A stretch of DNA of 6,429 bases from Burkholderiaceae bacterium. GTDB lineage: Bacteria; Pseudomonadota; Gammaproteobacteria; Burkholderiales; Burkholderiaceae_C. The translations under genes and the position numbers were made by a program. Below the pieces are notes generated by a model. The model had not been told where the DNA came from. It worked only from the letters and a program-made list of their open reading frames with translations, and ran no database searches. How positions within the stretch are numbered: position 1 is the first letter of the stretch; the number at the start of each line of letters is the position of its first letter. Positions 1-5,666 of this stretch are shown piece by piece. Location: positions 1-6,429 of the forward strand of contig JALRAA010000086.1 in the NCBI GenBank assembly GCA_023262645.1, given 5' to 3'.

Positions 1-1516
1 GTAAGCGAACGAACGCCATGGTGGTTGACATTTCTTTGCCATCGGGCTGTAGAGCAAAGCCTGCATAGTTATTCAAGTCCGGCACTGCCACGGTTTCGCA
101 GTCGGTATGACGCTTGGGTAAATAGCCACCAAGTGCTTCGCGTTTGGCGTGCAAATATTGCATTTCAGGGCTGTCAGGTGCGGGTTTGAAAAAAGCCAGT
201 TGCGTGGCCTGTTCGTCAGACAAGGGCAAATTGAAACGGTTGCGAAATGCCAGCAATGCAGATTCGTCTAATTTTTTCTGGCTGTGCGTGGTCATCTTGC
301 CTTGTCCGGCTTGACCCATGCCATAGCCCTTCTTGGTGTGCGCCAGTATGACCGTGGGTTGGCCACGGTGTGTACTGGCCGCCGCATAGGCTGCATGGAT
401 TTTCACCAGGTCATGGCCACCGCGTTTGAGTCTGTCAATTTGCTCATCGGTCAAGCCTTGCGCGAGTTCTGCCAATGCAGGGTTTTGACCAAAAAAAGTT
501 TCTCTGTTGAAGCGTCCATCTTTGGCTGCGAAAGTTTGCATTTGGCCATCGACGGTGGTGGCAAATGCTTTGACCAATGCATTGCTGGTGTCACGTGCAA
601 ATAAGCCATCCCAATCGCTGCCCCAAATCAATTTGATGACGTTCCATCCCGCGCCTCGAAATAATTTTTCAAGCTCATCGATGATGCGACCGTTACCGCG
701 CACTGGACCATCGAGCCGTTGTAAATTGCAATTAACCACCCAGACCAAGTTATCTAAACGCTCACGCGAAGCCAAGGTGAGGGCGCTCATGCTTTCCGGT
801 TCGTCCATTTCACCGTCACCAAAAACCCCCCACACTTTTCGGCCTTCGCAATTGAGCAAGCCTCGGTGAGTCAAATAGCGCATGAACCGCGCATGGTAGA
901 TGGCGCTGATCGGGCCCAGCCCCATGGAACCTGTGGGAAATTGCCAAAAGTCAGGCATCAGCCAGGGATGCGGATAGCTTGACAACCCGAGAGCCGACAG
1001 TCGCGGGGCTTTGAGCTCTTGTCTGTAGTGCGATAAATCAGCTTCAGTCAGTCGTCCTTCTAAATAGGCTCTGGCGTACACACCCGGTGCGCTGTGCGGT
1101 TGAAAAAACACCAGGTCTCCTCGGTGCTGTGCATCGCGGGCGTGAAAAAAATGGTTGTAGCCGACCTCGAACAAATCTGCGGCGCTGGCGTAACTTGCAA
1201 TATGTCCACCCAATTCGCCATAGGCACTGTTGGCACGCGCCACCATGGCTAAAGCGTTCCAGCGCATCAGTGAGGCCAACTTTTCTTCAATGGCCAAGTC
1301 GCCAGGGTAGGGTTGCTGTGCTTGTACGGCAATCGTATTCACATACGGCGTGACCAACTCTGGTGACCATTCAATCTGCTGCTGATGGGCCATGGCGACC
1401 AATTGGTCTAACAAATATCTTGCGCGTTCGGGGCCGTGAAGTTGCACAACGCCAGCGAATGCATCGCGCCATTCTGTGGTTTCAACAGGGTCGAGGTCAG
1501 TGGTTTTTTGCAGCAT
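1..1516 (-). CDS. aceE: Homodimeric 2-oxoacid dehydrogenase E1 (AceE-type, pyruvate or 2-oxobutyrate), 5' part, cut by left edge
   Basis: Thiamine-diphosphate E1 subunit that decarboxylates a 2-oxoacid and passes the acyl group to an E2 lipoyl domain. Reading the minus strand from ATG 1516 gives 505 codons with no stop, about 57% of a roughly 885-residue AceE. The ThDP motif starts at GDGEMDEPES (233-242) and runs to NCN (262-264), followed by LQRLDGPVRGN. By memory of E. coli AceE, His105 (GGH), His141 (QPHSAP) and His411 (in the mobile-loop region, TTHSQKK) match catalytic His106, His142 and His407. FPTGSMG (193-199) has Gly196 where E. coli has Val. An in-frame TGA two codons upstream rules out a longer start; no good Shine-Dalgarno is seen before it. 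It is divergent from an Lrp-type gene, as in mdeB/mdeR of Pseudomonas, so it may be a second E1 acting on 2-oxobutyrate. The family is certain; the substrate, and so the symbol, is not. Confidence 0.93.
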   Translation of the reverse strand, partial: MLQKTTDLDPVETTEWRDAFAGVVQLHGPERARYLLDQLVAMAHQQQIEWSPELVTPYVNTIAVQAQQPYPGDLAIEEKLASLMRWNALAMVARANSAYGELGGHIASYASAADLFEVGYNHFFHARDAQHRGDLVFFQPHSAPGVYARAYLEGRLTEADLSHYRQELKAPRLSALGLSSYPHPWLMPDFWQFPTGSMGLGPISAIYHARFMRYLTHRGLLNCEGRKVWGVFGDGEMDEPESMSALTLASRERLDNLVWVVNCNLQRLDGPVRGNGRIIDELEKLFRGAGWNVIKLIWGSDWDGLFARDTSNALVKAFATTVDGQMQTFAAKDGRFNRETFFGQNPALAELAQGLTDEQIDRLKRGGHDLVKIHAAYAAASTHRGQPTVILAHTKKGYGMGQAGQGKMTTHSQKKLDESALLAFRNRFNLPLSDEQATQLAFFKPAPDSPEMQYLHAKREALGGYLPKRHTDCETVAVPDLNNYAGFALQPDGKEMSTTMAFVRL

Positions 1517-1586
1517 AGCTCAGGGGTGTCAATCTCAGGAATGCCGTCAAATATAGTTAAAAACACCCCAAATAGGCTATTTATTA

Positions 1587-1614
1587 ATGCCATTTCATGG
1601 CATATATATGGCAT
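1587..1614. promoter_or_regulatory. Three ATGGCAT boxes on an 11-bp period: candidate Lrp-family operator
   Basis: ATGCCAT (1587-1593) and ATGGCAT (1597-1603) form a perfect inverted repeat with a 3-bp spacer, and a second direct ATGGCAT lies at 1608-1614. The core hexamers begin at 1587, 1598 and 1609, exactly one helical turn apart, within AT-rich DNA. This suits an oligomeric Lrp/AsnC protein bound to one face of the helix. A TAAAAT hexamer (1614-1619) touching the last box could be the -10 of the plus-strand regulator gene, which would make it autoregulated; no good -35 is visible. The repeats are seen directly; binding is inferred from the location between the regulator and its divergent neighbour. 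Confidence 0.55.
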
Positions 1615-1637
1615 AAAATACTTTAAAAATGAGATTT

Positions 1638-1644
1638 AGAGGTG
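1638..1644 (+). promoter_or_regulatory. Ribosome binding site of the Lrp-family gene
   Basis: AGAGGTG ends 4 bases before the ATG at 1649. It is the only good Shine-Dalgarno-like element upstream of this gene and supports that start. An overlapping ATG at 1642 opens another frame that lacks any recognisable product. Confidence 0.6.
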
Positions 1645-1648
1645 CTTT

Positions 1649-2125
1649 ATGTCGATAGACAAGGTAGATTACAAAATTTTGACGCAATTGCAAGAAGATG
1701 CGTCTTTGACCAATGTCGAGCTCGCACGGCGGGTGCATTTGTCACCATCTCCTTGCTTGAGTCGTGTCAAAGCCTTAGAGGCTTCTGGCGTGATACAGCG
1801 TTATGTGGCGCTCACTCATCCGCAGTCCTTGGGGTTGGGCTTGAACGTGTTCATCTCCATCAGTTTGAAAGAGCAGTCTAAAACTGCGTTGGCAGAGTTT
1901 GAGCAAAGAATTGCTGAACACGATGAAGTGATGGAGTGTTATTTGATGACAGGAGACTCTGATTATTTGATTCGGGTTGCCATCGCTGATATGTCAGCGT
2001 TGGAAAAATTCATACTCGAACAACTCACACCTATACCTGGGGTAGAAAAAATCAGAAGCAGTTTTGCGCTCAAGCAGGTGCGATACAAAACGGCGCTACC
2101 GCTCAAGCAAGCCGTTTCCCAGTGA
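1649..2125 (+). CDS. Lrp/AsnC-family transcriptional regulator
   Basis: A 158-residue protein, the usual size for Lrp/AsnC regulators, complete at both ends. The N-terminal winged helix-turn-helix covers about residues 4-60: NVELARRVHLS followed by the recognition helix SPSPCLSRVKALEASG, very like the SPTPCLERV stretch of Lrp itself. The C-terminal RAM domain spans about 66-150 and includes GDSDYLIRV (102-110), the segment where amino-acid effectors bind in this family. Such proteins form dimers to octamers or larger and respond to an amino acid. It is divergent from the E1 gene across a 132-bp gap with an ATGGCAT repeat array, so its likely targets are that gene and itself. By analogy it could sense methionine, threonine or a branched-chain amino acid, but the effector cannot be read from the sequence. 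The family is secure; the exact orthologue (Lrp, MdeR or BkdR type) is not. Confidence 0.93.
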   Translation: MSIDKVDYKILTQLQEDASLTNVELARRVHLSPSPCLSRVKALEASGVIQRYVALTHPQSLGLGLNVFISISLKEQSKTALAEFEQRIAEHDEVMECYLMTGDSDYLIRVAIADMSALEKFILEQLTPIPGVEKIRSSFALKQVRYKTALPLKQAVSQ

Positions 2126-2202
2126 CAAGCACTACATGTCTTGCGCGTGGGTGTCAGTACACAAAGCTGATAGGAATGCAGAGTTGATACCCGCGTCGTC
2201 CA

Positions 2203-2646
2203 TTATTTTTTTTCTGCCTTGGCAATCGCTTTTTTCAAGTCTTGGTATTCCTCACATTGTTGGCCACATATTTTTTCCAGCGACACCAACAATTCTTTGG
2301 CTTTGGGCAGTTCTTTGTTTTGTACGTATGCGACGCCCAAGTACTCGTGCGCACCTCGGTGTTGCGGGTCAATTCTGAGTGCTTCCTTGTAATTGAAAAT
2401 CGCCTCTGAATAGCGTTTTGCGTTGCGAAGGCTAAAACCCAACAAGTTGTATCCGTCAGCATTGTTTGGATTGGCTTTGACAAATTTCTCCAATGTAGAA
2501 ATAGCAGACGACCAGTCTTTCTTTTCTATATGGCTTTTGGCTGCACCAAGGTCAGATCCTGCTTCAGCGGGGCCGGAGATGTCTGCCGCATGCAGATTGA
2601 ATATTTGAAAACAAAATACCACAGCAATGCAATAAATCTTTTTCAT
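2203..2646 (-). CDS. Small exported TPR-repeat protein
   Basis: A 147-residue protein. Residues 1-21 form a signal peptide: MKK, a hydrophobic stretch, then LHAA with likely cleavage just before or after Ala21. About three tetratricopeptide repeats follow at roughly 31-63, 65-98 and 99-132; the second is the clearest (GYNLLGFSLRNAKRYSEAIF, ending ALRIDP). A Lys/Glu-rich helix ends the protein. TPR folds bind protein partners, so this is probably a periplasmic adaptor. Two cysteines, Cys127 and Cys131 (CGQQC), sit in the last repeat and could form a disulphide or bind metal or haem loosely, although no CXXCH haem motif exists. It stands alone, convergent with the Lrp gene and divergent from the dioxygenase gene. 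No clear Shine-Dalgarno precedes the ATG. The fold and export are well supported; the specific role is unknown. Confidence 0.88.
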   Translation of the reverse strand: MKKIYCIAVVFCFQIFNLHAADISGPAEAGSDLGAAKSHIEKKDWSSAISTLEKFVKANPNNADGYNLLGFSLRNAKRYSEAIFNYKEALRIDPQHRGAHEYLGVAYVQNKELPKAKELLVSLEKICGQQCEEYQDLKKAIAKAEKK

Positions 2647-2667
2647 AAGAATGGGGATTGTCGGTTG

Positions 2668-2684
2668 ATGAATTCAGAATTCAT
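2668..2684. promoter_or_regulatory. Perfect 17-bp palindrome in a divergent promoter region
   Basis: ATGAATTCAGAATTCAT has 8-bp arms around a single central A and contains GAATTC twice. It lies in the 102-111 bp gap between the TPR gene (minus) and the dioxygenase operon (plus), where a dimeric repressor or activator would act. A shorter inverted repeat, ATTAT-GCAG-ATAAT (2685-2698), follows directly. On the minus strand, TTGCTC (2711-2706) and CATAAT (2691-2686) with 16 bp between them form a weak candidate promoter for the TPR gene, which would put the palindrome at its transcription start. No regulator gene adjoins, so the binding protein is unknown. Confidence 0.4.
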
Positions 2685-2742
2685 ATTATGCAGATAATCT
2701 AGGGATGAGCAAGTCGATTGCAAACCCGTTTACTTACCAATT

Positions 2743-2746
2743 GGAG
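2743..2746 (+). promoter_or_regulatory. Shine-Dalgarno that decides the dioxygenase start
   Basis: GGAG lies only 2 bases before the ATG at 2749, too close for initiation, but 11 bases before the in-frame ATG at 2758. The second ATG is therefore preferred; 11 bases is slightly long, so the choice is not certain. Confidence 0.45.
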
Positions 2747-2757
2747 CAATGTTTCCC

Positions 2758-3639
2758 ATGAAACTCACACCCGAGCAGCACGCTGAATTTGACCGTGAAG
2801 GTTACCTGTTTTTTCCTGGTCTGTTCACACAGGAAGAAACACAAAATTTGGTTCAAGAGGTTCCCAATCTCTACAGTCGACGGGAAGCCTATAACGTGAG
2901 AGAGAAAGGCAAAGATGCTGTGCGCACCAATTTTGCGGCGCACATGTATTCAGAGCCCTTTGCCAAATTGGCTCGCCACCCCCGAATGATCGAACCGGTC
3001 GAGGACCTGTTTGGCGAAAAACTCTACATGCACCAATTCAAGATCAACGGAAAAATGGCGTTTGAGGGCGATGTTTGGCAATGGCACCAAGACTATGGGA
3101 CATGGCTCAACGACGACATGATGCCGACCGAACGCGCCATGAACGTGGCCATCTTCCTGGACGATGTCAATGAATTCAACGGTCCGCTGATGTTCATACC
3201 CGGCAGCCATAAAAAGGGCGTGGTCGACGCCAAACATGATCTGACGACCACCAGCTATCCCTTGTGGACCGTCAGTCATGAGCTCATCACCCAATTGGTC
3301 GAACGTGCTGGCGGCAAGCAAGGCGGCATCGTCAGCCCCACTGGGCCAGCAGGCTCGATGATTCTTTTTCACAGCTGCTTGGTGCATGCGTCAGCGAGCA
3401 ATCTGTCTCCTTGGAACCGGGTCAGCGTGTATTTGAGTTTGTGCGCGGTCTCTAACCATATCCGCCGGCACAAACGGCCTGAGTACATTGCGCACCGCGA
3501 CTTCACCCCGATTGAATGTTTGCCTGACGATTGCCTGACCCGCCATTACCCCGTGGATTTGCCTTGGGCCAAAGGCTTGCCTGCCAGTGCATTGGTCACC
3601 ACCGATGTTCCTTTTGACCAAACGCAAAAAGCCGCATGA
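2758..3639 (+). CDS. EctD-like Fe(II)/2-oxoglutarate dioxygenase (PhyH family)
   Basis: A 293-residue non-haem iron oxygenase that should couple 2-oxoglutarate decarboxylation to hydroxylation of a small substrate in the cytoplasm. The iron triad is His110 and Asp112 (WHQDYGTW) with His210 (LVHASASN); Arg221 (PWNR) would hold 2-oxoglutarate. The spacing (100 residues between the two His, 11 to the Arg) and the stretches WHQDYGTW, DDMMPTERAM and NGPLMFIPGSHK closely resemble ectoine 5-hydroxylase EctD. However, the EctD signature FETWH is GTWLN here and no ectABC genes are nearby, so ectoine is unlikely to be the substrate. MKLTPEQ at 2758 is chosen over ATG 2749 because of ribosome-site spacing. 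It is the first gene of a two-gene operon: its stop overlaps the next start as ATGA, implying coupled translation and one pathway. The family is certain; the substrate is unknown. Confidence 0.92.
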   Translation: MKLTPEQHAEFDREGYLFFPGLFTQEETQNLVQEVPNLYSRREAYNVREKGKDAVRTNFAAHMYSEPFAKLARHPRMIEPVEDLFGEKLYMHQFKINGKMAFEGDVWQWHQDYGTWLNDDMMPTERAMNVAIFLDDVNEFNGPLMFIPGSHKKGVVDAKHDLTTTSYPLWTVSHELITQLVERAGGKQGGIVSPTGPAGSMILFHSCLVHASASNLSPWNRVSVYLSLCAVSNHIRRHKRPEYIAHRDFTPIECLPDDCLTRHYPVDLPWAKGLPASALVTTDVPFDQTQKAA

Positions 3640-5054
3640 GTTTGCATTTGCAATTGCAGCAGCGTGCTGCAAACCATCAACCTGTTCGAGTGGTGCTGAT
3701 TGGCGCGGGGAAGTTTGGCGCCATGTATTTGTCGCAAGTGCCACGTACACCGGGTGTGCATTTAGTGGGCATTGCAGATTTGTCGCTGGATAACGCCCGC
3801 GCTAACTTGGCACGCGTCGGTTGGCCAGCGCATCAGGCCAGCGCCAAAAACTTGGACGATGCCTTCAAGCAAGGATTGACCTTTCTGACGCAGGATTGGC
3901 AGATGTTGGTGTCGCATCCCATGGTGGATGTGGTGGTGGAGTGCACCGGTAACCCGATCGCAGCGGTTGAACATTGTTTGGCAGCTTTTGCCAATGGCAA
4001 ACATGTGGTCAATGTCACGGTTGAAGCCGATGCATTTTGCGGTCCGTTATTGGCCAATAAAGCCGCTTCAGTGGGTGTGGTTTATTCCTTGGCGTTTGGT
4101 GACCAACCGGCTTTGATTTGTGATTTGGTAGATTGGGCCAGGACCTGTGGATTTCCCGTGACCGCCGCTGGTCGTGGACACAAATGGTTACCGCATTTCA
4201 ATGAATCCACACCTGAGACTGTTTGGGGCAATTACGGACTGACCCCCGAGCAAGCAGCGCGCGGTGGCTTGAATCCCAAAATGTTCAACAGTTTTTTAGA
4301 TGGCTCCAAACCGTCCATTGAATGCACCGCTGTGGCGAATGCAACGGGTTTGCAAGTGCCGTCTAATGGGTTGCTTTATCCACCCGCCAGCATCGAAGAC
4401 ATTCCTTTTGTCACACGTCCCCAAAGCGAAGGCGGCGTGCTCGAGCAAAAGGGCATGGTTGAAGTGATTTCTTCGCTTGAAGCAGATGGCCGTGTGATTC
4501 CCTATGACATACGCATGGGTGTATGGGTCACGGTAGAAGCTGAAACCGATTACATCAAGCATTGCTTTGAGGAGTACAACGCGCACACCGATCCCTCAGG
4601 ACGCTATTTCACTCTTTACAAACGTTGGCACTTGATCGGTTTAGAGGTGGGCATGTCGGTGGCTAGTGTGGCTTTGCGCGGTGAAGCAACCGGTGTGGCG
4701 CAAGGTTGGCATGCTGACGTGGTGGCCACCGCCAAGCGCGACCTCAAAGCCGGTGAAATGTTGGACGGCGAGGGCGGTTACACCGTGTGGGGCAAACTGT
4801 TACCCGCTAAAACCTCTGCTCGCATGGGCGGATTGCCCTTGGGATTGGCGCACCAAGTCAAGTTGGTGCGCGATGTGAAAAAAGGTCAATCTCTGTGCTG
4901 GGACGATGTGGCGACATGGATGCCACGCTGCCTGCTTATAAAGTCAGGCGTGAAATGGAAGCGCTGTTCAAAGCTTGACTGCGTTTTTGATCACCGTTTA
5001 GCCATCTCGCTGCGCAAGACTTTCATCAACAGCATCCATTCGCCGCCGTTTTGA
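3636..5054 (+). CDS. NAD(P)-dependent homoserine-dehydrogenase-like oxidoreductase with SAF domain (DRL/COG4091 group), C-terminus frameshifted
   Basis: The open frame gives 472 residues. A Rossmann nucleotide site GAGKFG (23-28) follows VRVVLI, with Asp48 (GIAD) at the end of strand 2 and VVVECTGNP (99-107) lining the cofactor. The centre is the homoserine-dehydrogenase-like catalytic region. A SAF domain (about 359-427) starts at DVVATAKRDLKAGE and includes LAHQVKLVRDVKKGQSL. From memory this is the COG4091 group, which contains Brucella DRL, an alternative DXP reductoisomerase; most members have no known reaction. Residues 428-472 look unrelated to the family. The expected ending DATLPAYKVRREMEALFKA is encoded from 4919 in the -1 frame and stops at 4976-4978, giving about 447 residues once one base is restored near 4917. 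The long tail also runs 64 bp into the opposite gene. The ATG overlaps the dioxygenase stop, so both should serve one pathway. Confidence 0.88.
   Translation: MSLHLQLQQRAANHQPVRVVLIGAGKFGAMYLSQVPRTPGVHLVGIADLSLDNARANLARVGWPAHQASAKNLDDAFKQGLTFLTQDWQMLVSHPMVDVVVECTGNPIAAVEHCLAAFANGKHVVNVTVEADAFCGPLLANKAASVGVVYSLAFGDQPALICDLVDWARTCGFPVTAAGRGHKWLPHFNESTPETVWGNYGLTPEQAARGGLNPKMFNSFLDGSKPSIECTAVANATGLQVPSNGLLYPPASIEDIPFVTRPQSEGGVLEQKGMVEVISSLEADGRVIPYDIRMGVWVTVEAETDYIKHCFEEYNAHTDPSGRYFTLYKRWHLIGLEVGMSVASVALRGEATGVAQGWHADVVATAKRDLKAGEMLDGEGGYTVWGKLLPAKTSARMGGLPLGLAHQVKLVRDVKKGQSLCWDDVATWMPRCLLIKSGVKWKRCSKLDCVFDHRLAISLRKTFINSIHSPPF
4905..4978 (+). other. Frameshift point and displaced native C-terminus of the SAF oxidoreductase
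   Basis: Up to GCG ACA (4911-4916) the codons read a family-like GQSLCWDDVAT. The next codons, TGG ATG CCA, lose similarity, while starting at GAT 4919 the -1 frame reads DATLPAYKVRREMEALFKA and then TGA (4976-4978). One extra A before 4917 would give VAT-M-DATLPAY and join the two parts. The restored stop lies 12 bp before the end of the convergent gene instead of inside it. Either a real single-base deletion or a sequencing/assembly error explains this. Confidence 0.8.
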
Positions 5055-5641
5055 ACGGTGAATGTGAAACGCTCGTTCATACCATTGTTCATTTCTATTT
5101 CGTGCCAATTCGGAAATACCGATATGCCACCCTTGCGAACGGCAGTGTCTGTGAAGGAAATTTCAATGTGGATGAATGAGATTTCTTCATTGCTGTCAAA
5201 TGATTTGAAATACAAGCCATCCGACAATAAATAAAGCACGCCAGTGGGCAATGAAAACCGACTGGTGGTATTGGCAGGGCCGTAAGCGATGATGGTTTTG
5301 TTGATCAACTCAACCGGAATGGTCTGTTGAATAATTTGTCGGGTGTCGTGTGATTTGTAAAGTGCAAATGCCAATCCCACGGCCAATATGCCCAAACCGT
5401 ATGTGTTGTTCAAGGTAAAAACAAATACCAACACGGCCACCCACAAGAATGGGGTCATCAAATCCATGCGCATTTGCCAAGGCCCGCGTGAAATCAACAA
5501 CGAGCTGTTATCCAGCGTGTTGGCCAAGATCAGCGGTGAAATGCTGGGTTTTTGGCTTTGCACATGGGGCAAGTGGGCGCCGCAGTTCTGGCAAAAAACA
5601 TTTTCGCTGGGGTTGATGAAATAACAGCTGGTGCAAATCAT
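4991..5641 (-). CDS. Zinc-ribbon membrane protein with C-terminal PH/GRAM-like domain
   Basis: A 216-residue protein in three parts. Residues 1-22 are a zinc ribbon with Cys3, Cys6, Cys17 and Cys20 (CTSC and CQNC) right at the N-terminus. After a Ser/Pro linker come two close hydrophobic segments, about 61-77 and 82-96, probably a membrane hairpin that leaves both ends in the cytoplasm. Residues about 107-213 resemble a bacterial PH or GRAM-like beta domain: TGVLYLLSDGLYFKSF, a strand-rich middle with FPNWHEIEM, and a final helix around EWMLLMKVL. Such domains bind lipids or proteins. ATG 5641 is chosen because the zinc ribbon begins there and it leaves a clean 25-bp gap after the upstream gene; a longer frame to 5788 would overlap that gene by 122 bp. 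It is likely co-transcribed with the coiled-coil gene. I do not recognise a named family; the domain calls are by eye. Confidence 0.8.
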   Translation of the reverse strand: MICTSCYFINPSENVFCQNCGAHLPHVQSQKPSISPLILANTLDNSSLLISRGPWQMRMDLMTPFLWVAVLVFVFTLNNTYGLGILAVGLAFALYKSHDTRQIIQQTIPVELINKTIIAYGPANTTSRFSLPTGVLYLLSDGLYFKSFDSNEEISFIHIEISFTDTAVRKGGISVFPNWHEIEMNNGMNERFTFTVQNGGEWMLLMKVLRSEMAKR

Positions 5642-5666
5642 GTCAGGCTTTCGCTGTTCATCCGGG

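Noticed and set aside
284..869. Plus-strand frames of 106 and 120 codons at the left end
   Set aside because: They are antisense to the E1 gene, whose minus-strand frame is continuous and strongly conserved through this stretch.
1408..1614. A 68-codon minus-strand frame across the divergent promoter
   Set aside because: It overlaps the start of the E1 gene in another frame and covers the operator-like repeats; it has no ribosome site or recognisable domain.
2144..2213. Possible terminator between the convergent Lrp and TPR genes (GCGTGGGTGTCA pairing with TGATACCCGC, then a T-run from 2206)
   Set aside because: The arms need a bulge and a G-T pair, the loop is about 28 nt, and the T-run starts about 10 nt after the stem and overlaps the TPR stop codon. 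Too weak to call.
2950..3387. A 145-codon minus-strand frame inside the dioxygenase gene
   Set aside because: It is antisense to the conserved HxD region of a clear PhyH protein and has no family features; it is a shadow of a well-conserved coding strand.
2758..3639. Naming the dioxygenase ectoine hydroxylase (ectD)
   Set aside because: The iron and 2-oxoglutarate residues match, but the EctD FETWH stretch is changed, no ectoine synthesis genes are near, and the partner is a SAF oxidoreductase.
4878..4884. Programmed -1 ribosomal frameshift at the A6 run of the SAF oxidoreductase gene
   Set aside because: The A-run is not in the right phase for a standard slippery heptamer, and residues after it (GQSLCWDDVAT) still fit the family in the 0 frame, so the shift lies about 35 bases further on, where no slippery site exists.
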